A stretch of DNA of 5,734 nt from Bacteroidota bacterium (GTDB lineage Bacteria; Bacteroidota; Bacteroidia; Chitinophagales; LD1): assembly GCA_003165135.1 (NCBI GenBank), contig PLSN01000231.1, positions 1,093 through 6,826 of the forward strand, written 5' to 3'. The first letter of the stretch is position 1. Each line of letters starts with the position of its first letter. This document shows, one piece after another, positions 1-5,734 of the stretch. The notes beneath the pieces are model-generated. The model saw nothing but the letters and a program-made list of their open reading frames with translations. It searched no databases and had not been told where the DNA came from. A program made the translations under genes and the position numbers.

Positions 1-1
1 A

Positions 2-550
2 CTCAAAAGGGCCAGGCTGATAGCGTATAATATCTTTATTGATATGATAAAACCATATCTGTCTGAAAATAACTGTGAGCTTGGCTGCGGTTATGGGTTC
101 AATCTGGAACTCATCAAAGGCAATAACTATGGCGGTGAATATTCTCAATATGCAGTAGACCTGGGCAAGAGATTGGGCCATGATCTCGTACAGTTCAATT
201 ATTATAATGAGTCAGACTATGATTTCATAAAGCTGAATTCCACTGTATTTACTGTGCATAGCATTGAACAGATGCCTGATGCTAAAGTGATCATCGATTC
301 TTTGTATAAACAAAAAGATAAGATAAACTATGTGGTGCATTTTGACCCGTCTTTTTTGCCGCACCGCAAAAACTTCATTGGTAAGGCAAGGAACAAATAC
401 ATCGAACTAAACGATTACAACAGGAATCTGTATAGTTATATTACTTCACGGACAGACATTATAGAAGTGGTAGCTCTTGAGTATGATATAATATCAATGC
501 AGATCAACCCACTTAATTCGACGAATTTTATCGCCTATAAGTTTAAATGA
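2..550 (+). CDS. Class I SAM-dependent methyltransferase, 5' end cut by window edge
   Basis: This is a probable Rossmann-fold methyltransferase using S-adenosylmethionine; the acceptor is unknown, but the neighbours suggest a sugar or glycan precursor. The SAM-binding glycine-rich motif I (ELGCGYG) is clear, followed by GGEYS with the usual acidic residue at the end of strand 2, and later FTVHSIEQMP, a motif IV/post-I-like stretch typical of these enzymes. The first ATG is at 44, which would put motif I only 12 residues from the N-terminus. The frame is open back to base 2, and the upstream codons read LKRARLIAYNIFID, a plausible lead-in helix. I therefore read the gene as entering from outside the window, with ATG 44 an internal methionine. 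It ends in TGA 46 nt before the aldo/keto reductase, consistent with one transcript. The fold is fairly certain, the substrate is not. Confidence 0.75.
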   Translation, partial: LKRARLIAYNIFIDMIKPYLSENNCELGCGYGFNLELIKGNNYGGEYSQYAVDLGKRLGHDLVQFNYYNESDYDFIKLNSTVFTVHSIEQMPDAKVIIDSLYKQKDKINYVVHFDPSFLPHRKNFIGKARNKYIELNDYNRNLYSYITSRTDIIEVVALEYDIISMQINPLNSTNFIAYKFK

Positions 551-596
551 TAGCGTATCAATTAGGCTTGGTCCTGAATATCAAAAACAGATAGCA

Positions 597-1451
597 ATGC
601 TGGAGAAAATGATAATAGGTACAGTTCAGTTTGGGCTGGACTATGGGGTCAATACAGCTACTGCAAAAAAAATGGCACAGGAAACCTGTGATGAGATATT
701 AGACATCGCACAGGCAAATAATATCACAAAGCTTGATACAGTGGAGATATATGGAGATAGTATCGATAAGATTGGGCACTATCAAAAAAGCAAGACTAAG
801 TTTGAGATCCTTTCAAAATTTCACACACCAGAGAATGTCTATGCTACACTGACCAATTCACTGCAGAGGTTATATATAGACAGCTATCATACCATATTGG
901 CACATAGATCTCAGGATCTCCTGACAAATAAAGATGTGCAGGCAGACCTGATGCGATTAAAAAATGAAGGTCTGACGAGATATATAGGCGTATCAATATA
1001 CACTAATGAGGAATTTAGCCAGGCCATTGACAGCGATTATCTAGATGTTATCCAGTTTCCATTCAATCTTTTGGATAACTATGCACAAAGAGGCGAGCTG
1101 ATGAAAAGGGCAAAAGATGCAGGCAAGATTCTTCATGCGCGATCTGTGTACCTTCAGGGAATGTTCCTAAAGGAATTTCCGCTTCCTGCCAAATTAAAAC
1201 CACTGGAAGAATACATACAAAGATTGCGGATGCTAAGCGAGCAAAATGAAATATCTATGCCGGCATTATGTCTCGAGTATGTATTCAGCAATGATCTAAT
1301 CGATAATGTAGTCGTCGGCCATCATAAGCCTTCACAACTTCAGGGAAATATAGATCTGATCAGGAATTTTAAAAATGGCTCATATCTGAGGGAAGTAAAT
1401 GATATCCGGGTCAGTGTACCAGAGTTATTGAGCCCACGCAATTGGCAATAA
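597..1451 (+). CDS. Aldo/keto reductase family oxidoreductase
   Basis: This 284-residue protein is a complete aldo/keto reductase, a cytosolic TIM-barrel enzyme family that reduces carbonyls with NAD(P)H. It opens with the family's first-strand motif (IIGTVQFGLDYGVN, residues 6-19). The catalytic tetrad is visible and intact: Asp47 and Tyr52 in LDTVEIYG, Lys74 in LSKF, and His103 in ILAHRS. The C-terminal VVVGHHKPSQLQGN stretch (about 238-251) corresponds to the nucleotide-phosphate-binding segment. ATG 597 is the first usable start, since the frame upstream is open but has no ATG, GTG or TTG; ATG 609 is a less likely alternative. The gene lies 18 nt before pseF. AKRs of this kind occur in nonulosonic acid and O-antigen loci, but their step is not established, so the sugar-carbonyl role is inferred from context. 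Confidence 0.88.
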   Translation: MLEKMIIGTVQFGLDYGVNTATAKKMAQETCDEILDIAQANNITKLDTVEIYGDSIDKIGHYQKSKTKFEILSKFHTPENVYATLTNSLQRLYIDSYHTILAHRSQDLLTNKDVQADLMRLKNEGLTRYIGVSIYTNEEFSQAIDSDYLDVIQFPFNLLDNYAQRGELMKRAKDAGKILHARSVYLQGMFLKEFPLPAKLKPLEEYIQRLRMLSEQNEISMPALCLEYVFSNDLIDNVVVGHHKPSQLQGNIDLIRNFKNGSYLREVNDIRVSVPELLSPRNWQ

Positions 1452-1469
1452 AAAAATAAATGTAGACAT

Positions 1470-2177
1470 ATGGCTAAATCTGTAGCAATAATAACTGCCC
1501 GCGGCGGCAGCAAGAGGATACCAAGAAAAAACATAAAAGATTTCAAGGGCAAGCCGATCATTGCTTATTCGATACTCGCAGCGTTGGACTCCGGAATATT
1601 TGATGAAGTGATGGTCTCCACTGATGATCAGGAGATCGCCGAAGTATCTAAAAAATATGGAGCTACGATCCCTTTTTTCAGATCACCGGCGACTTCGGAT
1701 GATTTTTCTAATACAAGCGATGTACTGAAAGAGGTTATTACAGTATACCAGGATATGGGGCAGAAATTTGATTATGTATGTTGTATTTATCCTACAGCCC
1801 CATTTGTGACAGCAGAGAAGATCAAAAATGCTTTTGGGTTGATAGAAAAGTCTAAAGCTGATTGTGTCATGCCGGTAGCAGAATTTAGTTTCCCGATATG
1901 GCGGTCCGTAAAAATGGATGAGAACTCCAAAATAACTTTCAACTGGCCTGAGAATGCGTTTCGCCGCTCACAGGATCTGCCACCCGCATATCATGACTGC
2001 GGCCAGTATTATTTTCTGAATACGGAAAGATTTATGGCCACCGGCAAGCTGGTCTCTGACGATACGATCGGTGTGCTGACCTCATCTACAGAGATGCAGG
2101 ATATCGACAATGAAGAGGATTGGAAATTGGCTGAGATCAAATATTCTTTTTTGCTGAAGAGGAGTGAGAAAATATAA
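1470..2177 (+). CDS. pseF: Pseudaminic acid cytidylyltransferase (CMP-Pse synthetase)
   Basis: PseF activates pseudaminic acid with CTP to CMP-pseudaminic acid and pyrophosphate, the last cytosolic step before glycosyltransfer to flagellin, S-layer, capsule or LPS. The 235-residue length fits the family. The nucleotide-binding signature ARGGSKRIPRKN is at residues 10-21, followed by GKPIIAYSI, VSTDDQEIAEVSKKYGA and YPTAPF. The C-terminal half has PIWRS and RRSQDLPPAYHDCGQYYF, which resembles PseF more than NeuA (CMP-Neu5Ac) or LegF. Substrate choice among nonulosonic acids cannot be proved from motifs, so a legionaminic-type substrate remains possible. It is probably co-transcribed with the reductase 18 nt upstream and the hydrolase 26 nt downstream. 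Unlike many pse operons, no pseG, pseH or pseI follows, so the rest must lie upstream of the window or elsewhere. Confidence 0.9.
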   Translation: MAKSVAIITARGGSKRIPRKNIKDFKGKPIIAYSILAALDSGIFDEVMVSTDDQEIAEVSKKYGATIPFFRSPATSDDFSNTSDVLKEVITVYQDMGQKFDYVCCIYPTAPFVTAEKIKNAFGLIEKSKADCVMPVAEFSFPIWRSVKMDENSKITFNWPENAFRRSQDLPPAYHDCGQYYFLNTERFMATGKLVSDDTIGVLTSSTEMQDIDNEEDWKLAEIKYSFLLKRSEKI

Positions 2178-2187
2178 GCAGTACTGC
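2178..2187. repeat. Perfect 10-bp palindrome directly after the pseF stop
   Basis: GCAGTACTGC starts on the base after the pseF stop codon and is perfectly self-complementary with no loop, so it is not a usable RNA hairpin. It could be a dyad for a DNA-binding protein or chance. Its half-sites GCAGT and ACTGC recur as the arms of the hairpin after the hydrolase gene. Confidence 0.35.
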
Positions 2188-2203
2188 ATAAAATAACACT
2201 ACC

Positions 2204-2827
2204 ATGCAATCACATCATATCTCAGTCACTAAAACAGCTCGCTATCATACTCTAGGTATGCTCAATGAGCATACAGAGGAGATATGGTTTGTCATACATG
2301 GATGGGCGCAGCTGGCAGCTGAGTATTTGAATAGTTTTTCATCACTTGATAATGGGAAGCGTTTCATTATAGCCCCCGAAGCATTAAATAGATTTTATTT
2401 AAAGATAGGCAGGCCTGATGTGGTTGCCACCTGGATGACCCGTGAAGACAGGGAGAATGAGATAGCAGACTATGTGGCTTATCTCAATATTTTGTATGAC
2501 TCATTTTCATTGAATAAGTATAAGGCCAAAATCGTGATGCTTGGTTTCTCACAAGGTGTCGCGACTGTCTCTCGCTGGATGTATCGAAACCCACGAAAGG
2601 TAGATACGCTTATTTTCTATGCAGGTGAGCCCGGCAATGAGTTGCAAAATCATCAAAGCATAGCTTCTTTCAGTCAAACAAAGAACTACTTTATCTACGG
2701 TGCAGGGGACCAGTTCATCAATGAACTGAATATTCAAAAATATAGGGACATGCTTTTCAACTTTGAGTTCATCTCCTTCGAAGGGAAACATGAAATAAAT
2801 GCAGGAGTGCTCTCGGAAATAAAATAG
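2204..2827 (+). CDS. Alpha/beta hydrolase, phospholipase/carboxylesterase-like
   Basis: This 207-residue cytosolic serine hydrolase resembles the small carboxylesterase/phospholipase group of the alpha/beta-hydrolase fold. The oxyanion-hole region is HGWAQLA (residues 32-38), and the nucleophile elbow is GFSQG with Ser116. Asp169 in YGAGDQF and His196 in GKHEI complete a plausible triad in the expected order and spacing. The internal WMTREDRENEIADYVAYL stretch (about 77-94) is, as I recall it, typical of a Bacteroidota-restricted esterase subgroup. There is no signal peptide or membrane segment. The start at ATG 2204 keeps the N-terminal KTARYHTLG strand that would be lost from ATG 2258. It follows pseF by 26 nt on the same strand and is the last gene of the unit. 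The substrate is unknown: deacetylation of a sugar intermediate is possible, but so is an unrelated housekeeping esterase that merely shares the transcript. Confidence 0.83.
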   Translation: MQSHHISVTKTARYHTLGMLNEHTEEIWFVIHGWAQLAAEYLNSFSSLDNGKRFIIAPEALNRFYLKIGRPDVVATWMTREDRENEIADYVAYLNILYDSFSLNKYKAKIVMLGFSQGVATVSRWMYRNPRKVDTLIFYAGEPGNELQNHQSIASFSQTKNYFIYGAGDQFINELNIQKYRDMLFNFEFISFEGKHEINAGVLSEIK

Positions 2828-2850
2828 GGCAGTAGCTTTCACCACTGCCC
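2827..2850 (+). terminator. Putative terminator hairpin after the hydrolase gene
   Basis: GGGCAGT (2827-2833) and ACTGCCC (2844-2850) form a perfect 7-bp, GC-rich stem with a 10-nt loop; its first G is the last base of the hydrolase stop codon. No T-run follows, so it is not a textbook intrinsic terminator, and may instead protect the 3' end or pause transcription. A second CTGCCC at 2873-2878 could compete for pairing with the left arm. Confidence 0.45.
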
Positions 2851-2989
2851 GCGCGACTCTTCTATCCCCTGCCTGCCCGAAAGCAAGCTTTGCGAAAGAT
2901 AGCAGAGTGGTTTGGCACCTGAGGTAAATATAATGCGTTTTTGTAACGGAGATTTGACTATTGTGTTTCATCAAGAAAACTGATATTTT
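2851..2989. other. Intergenic stretch between the hydrolase hairpin and the oxyR operator
   Basis: I see no gene or RNA here. The left half is rich in CTGCC and CGAAAG short repeats; the right half becomes AT-rich towards oxyR. A reverse-strand open frame crosses it from inside the hydrolase gene, but has no recognisable protein features. The oxyR promoter should be in the right part; I could not find a clean TAnnTTTG, only the degenerate TATATTG at 2991-2997. Confidence 0.4.
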
Positions 2990-3015
2990 CTATATTGTGA
3001 TAGAATTCCTCTATC
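2990..3015 (+). promoter_or_regulatory. Putative OxyR autoregulatory operator
   Basis: ATAG (3000-3003), 7 nt, then CTAT (3011-3014) gives the exact tetranucleotide spacing of one half of the E. coli OxyR consensus (ATAG-N7-CTAT-N7-ATAG-N7-CTAT). The arms extend by one pair to GATAG/CTATC (2999-3015). A further CTAT at 2990-2993 lies 6 nt upstream rather than 7, so three of four tetranucleotides are present. The two inner consensus bases (T and A within the N7) do not match. The dyad ends 3 nt before the oxyR ATG and overlaps the translation start region and a degenerate -7 element (TATATTG, 2991-2997), which suits autorepression. LysR proteins commonly bind T-N11-A dyads near their own promoters, and this one fits. 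Binding is inferred. Confidence 0.5.
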
Positions 3016-3018
3016 CAT

Positions 3019-3954
3019 ATGAACTTACAACAATTAGAATATATCATAGCCGTAGACCACTACAGGCATTTCGCTAAGGCAGCGGAAAAGAGTTTTGTGA
3101 CTCAGCCTACGCTCAGCATGATGATAAAAAAGCTCGAAGAGGAGTTGGACATTGTCATCTTTGATAGGAACAAGCACCCAGTAGAACCGACAAAAGAAGG
3201 TGAGGAGGTTATTCGCCGGGCACGGGTAATGGTGGCTGAAGCTAATAGCCTGAAGGAGTACTCTAAAGAGCTCAAAGGTGAGATCACCGGCGAATTGCGT
3301 CTGGGAATCATTCCTACATTAGCGCCATATCTGCTTCCACTTTTTTTAAGATCCTTCACTAAGAAGTTTCCCAGTCTCAAGTTATACATACATGAGATGG
3401 TAACGGATGATATCATCTCAAAACTAAAGTCCGGTGATATTGATATGGGCTTGCTGGCTACTCCGCTCAAAGAGTCCCAGCTAACCGAATATCCGTTGTT
3501 TTATGAAGAGTTTTTCGCCTATGCATCGCAGACCGAAAAGCTGCCAAGGAAAAAATATCTGCTTCCGAAGGAGATCGATCCAAGCCATTTGTGGCTATTG
3601 GAAGAAGGCCACTGTTTGAGAAATCAGGTGTTTAATCTCTGTGAGTTAAAGAAGCAAACAGCGGGATCAGAAAATCTGCACTATGAAGCAGGAAGTATAG
3701 AAACACTTATCAATCTGGTAGATCGACACAATGGTATTACTATCATTCCACAACTTGCTGTCCTTAATCTCAAGCCTGCACAGAAGAAAAAAGTACGGGA
3801 ATTTTCCGAACCAAAACCTGTACGCGAAATAAGCCTGGTAGCATTAAAAAACTTTCCAAGAAAAGTTCTGCTTCAAAAGCTAAAGGAAGATATCATCAAA
3901 GTACTACCCGCTGAATGCGGGAATATCAAAAGCAAAACTATTCTTAGCATCTGA
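3019..3954 (+). CDS. oxyR: OxyR-type hydrogen peroxide-sensing LysR transcriptional regulator
   Basis: OxyR is a cytosolic tetrameric regulator whose peroxidatic cysteine is oxidised by H2O2 and forms a disulfide with a second cysteine, switching on catalase, peroxiredoxin and Dps-type genes. The 311-residue protein has the LysR winged helix at residues 1-60 (helix-turn-helix about 18-38, FAKAAEKSFVTQPTLSMMIKKL), a linker helix to about 86, and a two-lobed regulatory domain from about 91 (GELRLGIIPTLAPYLLP). EEGHCLRNQVFNLC places cysteines at 199 and 208, the same positions and 9-residue spacing as the E. coli redox pair, so the gene is called OxyR rather than a generic LysR. ATG 3019 gives the canonical MNLQQLEYI start. 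A matching OxyR-like dyad sits just upstream. It is convergent with porX, with stop codons 1 bp apart. No peroxide-defence target gene is visible in the window. Confidence 0.93.
   Translation: MNLQQLEYIIAVDHYRHFAKAAEKSFVTQPTLSMMIKKLEEELDIVIFDRNKHPVEPTKEGEEVIRRARVMVAEANSLKEYSKELKGEITGELRLGIIPTLAPYLLPLFLRSFTKKFPSLKLYIHEMVTDDIISKLKSGDIDMGLLATPLKESQLTEYPLFYEEFFAYASQTEKLPRKKYLLPKEIDPSHLWLLEEGHCLRNQVFNLCELKKQTAGSENLHYEAGSIETLINLVDRHNGITIIPQLAVLNLKPAQKKKVREFSEPKPVREISLVALKNFPRKVLLQKLKEDIIKVLPAECGNIKSKTILSI
3907..3921. other. GC-rich hairpin inside the 3' end of oxyR
   Basis: CCCGC, a 5-nt loop (TGAAT) and GCGGG form a perfect 5-bp GC stem 33 nt before the end of oxyR. Because oxyR and porX stop 1 bp apart, it is the only strong stem I see near the convergent ends and could act on both transcripts. 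Neither side has a T-run, so a terminator role is uncertain. Confidence 0.3.
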
Positions 3955-3955
3955 C

Positions 3956-5515
3956 TTACTTGCTGCTCAGTTTTATCACAGGCACTATCATTTCCTCCAG
4001 TGAAATACCTCCATGCTGGAATGTATTTCTGAAATAGGCTACGAAGTGATTGTAGTTATTCGGATAGACCAGATATTTATCTGTCTTAGCAAATATGTAT
4101 GTAGATGTCAGATTTGATTTGGGCAGCATGATCTCTTCAGGATTTCGCACAGCGAATACATCCTTATCCTCATATTGCAGATTACGCCCCGTCTTGTAGC
4201 GTATATTAGTTGTGGTCTGTCTGTCGCCGATACATTTTGAAGGATCTTTGACACGAACGGTACCATGATCGGTAGTGATAAGCAGATTGATATCCTTACC
4301 GGCCAGTTTCTTCAATGCATTCAGAAGCGGTGAGTGTTCAAACCATGACACAGACAGCGATCTGTATGCTGCTTCATCATTAGCCAGTTCTTTCAGCACT
4401 TCCATTTCGGTACGTGCATGGGAGAGCATATCGACAAAATTATACACGATCACATTGAGGCGGTTATTCATGTAGTTAAGGATATTTTCCTCAAGTAGCA
4501 GGCCATCGCGATGGTTAGTGATCTTGGTATATTGTGTCTTTATCGGCTCACGGAATGACTTTTTGATCATTGCCTCCAGAAACTCCGCTTCATACATATT
4601 CTTGCCACCTTCATCATCGTCATTCAGCCATTTGTCAGGGAAATTCTTCTGTATATCTGCCGGCATCATACCGCTGAAGATGGCATTGCGACTATATTGT
4701 GTAGCAGTAGGAAGTATGGCATAGAAAGTATCTTCTTCTTCTACCCTAAAGTACGGTGTGATCAGATGCTGTATACTCCTCCATTGATCGAAACGAAGAT
4801 TATCTATCAGTATCACAAATGTCGGCTTAGGCTGTTTGATCAGATCAAATACCTTGCTCTTAAACAAAGTATGGGACATGATAGGCGCATCTTTGCCGGG
4901 CTCACCCGCTATCCATTTCTTATAATTCTTGATGACAAATTTATTGAATTCGCTATTTGCTTCGCTTTTCTGCATCTCAAATACTTCCTGCATTTCAGCA
5001 GTGTTTGACTTATTGAGTTCCAGTTCCCATTTGATCAGATCACGATATAGGTCTGCCCATTCGCTGAAAGTCAGATTGTCCTGTATCCTCGTGAAGAGCC
5101 CCTGAAACTGCGAGCGATAGTCAGCTACTGTTTTCTCACTAACCAGGTCGCTTTTGTTGATTATCTTCTTTAAAGTAGAGAGTATCTGCTGTGGTTTGAC
5201 AGGTTTGATCAGGTAGTCGGCTATTTGCGAACCGATGGCATCTTCCATCAGGTTTTCTTCTTCATTTTTCGTGATCATCACGACTGGAAGTTGCGTATTG
5301 TAGTCCTTGATCAGTGTCAGCGTCTGCAGGCCACTCAATCCCGGCATTGACTCATCGAGAAACACCACATCAAAATGATTTTTGTGAACCTGGTCTATAG
5401 CATCTTTGCCATTGGTCACTGTAGTTACATCGTAACCTTTATCACGCAGGAAAAGTACTTGTGGTTTCAAAAGGTCTATCTCGTCATCAGCCCAGAGGAT
5501 GTTAGTTTTGCTCAT
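3956..5515 (-). CDS. porX: T9SS regulator PorX: response regulator receiver fused to PglZ domain
   Basis: PorX works with the histidine kinase PorY (and in Porphyromonas the ECF sigma factor SigP) to control type IX secretion genes; its PglZ domain is a metal-dependent phosphodiesterase of the alkaline phosphatase superfamily. The 519 residues fit the family. Residues 1-120 are a complete receiver: acidic pocket Asp10/Asp11, phosphoacceptor Asp54 (FLDESMPG), Thr82 and Lys104 (YLIKPV). A helical linker (about 123-215) leads to the PglZ domain. Likely metal-site and catalytic residues are Asp238 (LIDNLR), nucleophile Thr272 (LPTATQYSRNA), Asp362/His366 (DMLSHAR), Asp416/His417 (TTDHG) and His501 (QHGG). 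All appear intact, so it should be active. There is no DNA-binding domain. An acidic loop DDDEGG lies at 299-304. The start is preceded by an AT-rich leader with tandem TTTAAAT (5524-5537) and no Shine-Dalgarno. PorY is not in the window. Confidence 0.93.
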   Translation of the reverse strand: MSKTNILWADDEIDLLKPQVLFLRDKGYDVTTVTNGKDAIDQVHKNHFDVVFLDESMPGLSGLQTLTLIKDYNTQLPVVMITKNEEENLMEDAIGSQIADYLIKPVKPQQILSTLKKIINKSDLVSEKTVADYRSQFQGLFTRIQDNLTFSEWADLYRDLIKWELELNKSNTAEMQEVFEMQKSEANSEFNKFVIKNYKKWIAGEPGKDAPIMSHTLFKSKVFDLIKQPKPTFVILIDNLRFDQWRSIQHLITPYFRVEEEDTFYAILPTATQYSRNAIFSGMMPADIQKNFPDKWLNDDDEGGKNMYEAEFLEAMIKKSFREPIKTQYTKITNHRDGLLLEENILNYMNNRLNVIVYNFVDMLSHARTEMEVLKELANDEAAYRSLSVSWFEHSPLLNALKKLAGKDINLLITTDHGTVRVKDPSKCIGDRQTTTNIRYKTGRNLQYEDKDVFAVRNPEEIMLPKSNLTSTYIFAKTDKYLVYPNNYNHFVAYFRNTFQHGGISLEEMIVPVIKLSSK

Positions 5516-5600
5516 TAGAATGGTTTAAATTTTAAATTAGACAAAAAGTAAATCAGGGCCTATGGTGCAGCTTTATTTTGTTATACAACCGCAAGGTACA

Positions 5601-5635
5601 CAAAGTTAGTGTGCTGACAGAAATAAATTAACAAA
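5601..5635 (-). promoter_or_regulatory. Bacteroidota-type promoter for porX
   Basis: Read on the - strand, TTTG (5635-5632) is followed after 23 nt by TAACTTTG (5608-5601), a perfect match to the TAnnTTTG -7 element of the Bacteroidota primary sigma factor with a -33 TTTG at the long end of the usual spacing. Transcription would begin near 5595, giving a leader of about 80 nt before the porX ATG. I see no convincing riboswitch or attenuator in that leader. Confidence 0.6.
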
Positions 5636-5690
5636 TATTGAGCGGTTCAGCAAACCTTGTTTTGGGTTTTGTTGTTCCGCAAAATATTGA
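5633..5690. repeat. Imperfect inverted repeat flanked by a 9-bp direct repeat
   Basis: GCGG (5642-5645) pairs with CCGC (5677-5680), and after a 2x2 internal mismatch CAGCAAA (5648-5654) pairs with TTTGTTG (5668-5674, one G-T). CC/GG (5655-5656 with 5665-5666) extends the stem across a one-base bulge. The structure is bracketed by AAATATTGA at 5633-5641 and 5682-5690. It sits just upstream of the porX promoter, and the left direct repeat overlaps the -33 element. It could be a regulator site, the terminator of an upstream - strand gene, or a tiny insertion remnant with target duplication. Confidence 0.4.
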
Positions 5691-5734
5691 TAAATAATAA
5701 ATTAGGTAAGACTATTTATTTGAGGCACAAGACC

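Noticed and set aside
18..558. 11-bp direct repeat TGATAGCGTAT at 18-28 and 548-558
   Set aside because: A few exact 11-mer repeats are expected by chance in a window of this size. One copy is inside coding sequence and the other overlaps the stop codon, with no further similarity around them.
1470..2177. Calling the cytidylyltransferase NeuA (CMP-sialic acid synthetase)
   Set aside because: The RRSQDL...YHDCGQYYF segment and overall length fit PseF better, and no sialic acid genes are visible.
2880..2900. AAAGC-AA-GCTTT inverted repeat as a terminator
   Set aside because: A two-base loop is too small, and shortening the stem leaves only four weak pairs with no T-run.
2549..2974. Reverse-strand 141-codon open frame crossing the hydrolase 3' end and the intergenic region
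   Set aside because: It is mostly antisense to a well-supported gene, and its translation shows no recognisable domain or motif.
4275..5008. Three + strand open frames antisense to porX
   Set aside because: They lie wholly inside porX, have no family motifs, and read like reverse complements of conserved PorX sequence.
3956..5515. PglZ domain suggesting a BREX-type phage defence system
   Set aside because: The PglZ domain is fused to an N-terminal receiver in the PorX arrangement, and no BREX partner (brxA/B/C, pglX) is nearby.
1..5734. CRISPR arrays, tRNA or rRNA genes, transposases
   Set aside because: I saw no regularly spaced repeats, cloverleaf or rRNA-like sequence, and no transposase or integrase reading frame on either strand.

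Overview
The window looks like Bacteroidota chromosome. The main evidence is a PorX-type gene (receiver domain fused to a PglZ domain), which belongs to type IX secretion regulation in that phylum. Two further points agree: gene starts are AT-rich without strong Shine-Dalgarno sequences, and a Bacteroidota-type promoter (TTTG, 23 nt, TAnnTTTG) lies upstream of porX. I cannot assign genus or family.

Layout: positions 2-2827 carry four closely spaced + strand genes that look like the distal end of an operon entering from the left. They are a class I SAM-dependent methyltransferase (cut by the left edge), an aldo/keto reductase, pseF (CMP-pseudaminic acid synthetase) and a serine alpha/beta hydrolase. 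This matches the late part of a nonulosonic acid or surface-glycan locus. The other pse genes (pseB, C, H, G, I) are not in the window. A hairpin (2827-2850) begins on the hydrolase stop codon and probably ends the unit.

Positions 3019-3954 encode an OxyR-type peroxide-sensing LysR regulator with both redox cysteines at the E. coli spacing. Directly upstream is a palindrome matching the tetranucleotide skeleton of the E. coli OxyR site, a plausible autoregulatory operator. On the - strand, positions 3956-5515 encode porX, convergent with oxyR and only 1 bp away, so any termination signal must lie inside the coding sequences. The last 219 bp hold no gene I can support; they carry the porX promoter and leader, and an imperfect inverted repeat bracketed by a 9-bp direct repeat.

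How they relate: the four-gene unit probably makes or tailors an activated sugar for surface glycans, OxyR handles peroxide stress, and PorX regulates protein secretion. Neighbourhood of pse genes and porX is suggestive, because T9SS cargo in some Bacteroidota carries nonulosonic-acid glycans, but the intervening hydrolase and oxyR make a functional link only an inference. I see no clearly new system; the most testable signals are the OxyR palindrome and the repeat structure upstream of porX.
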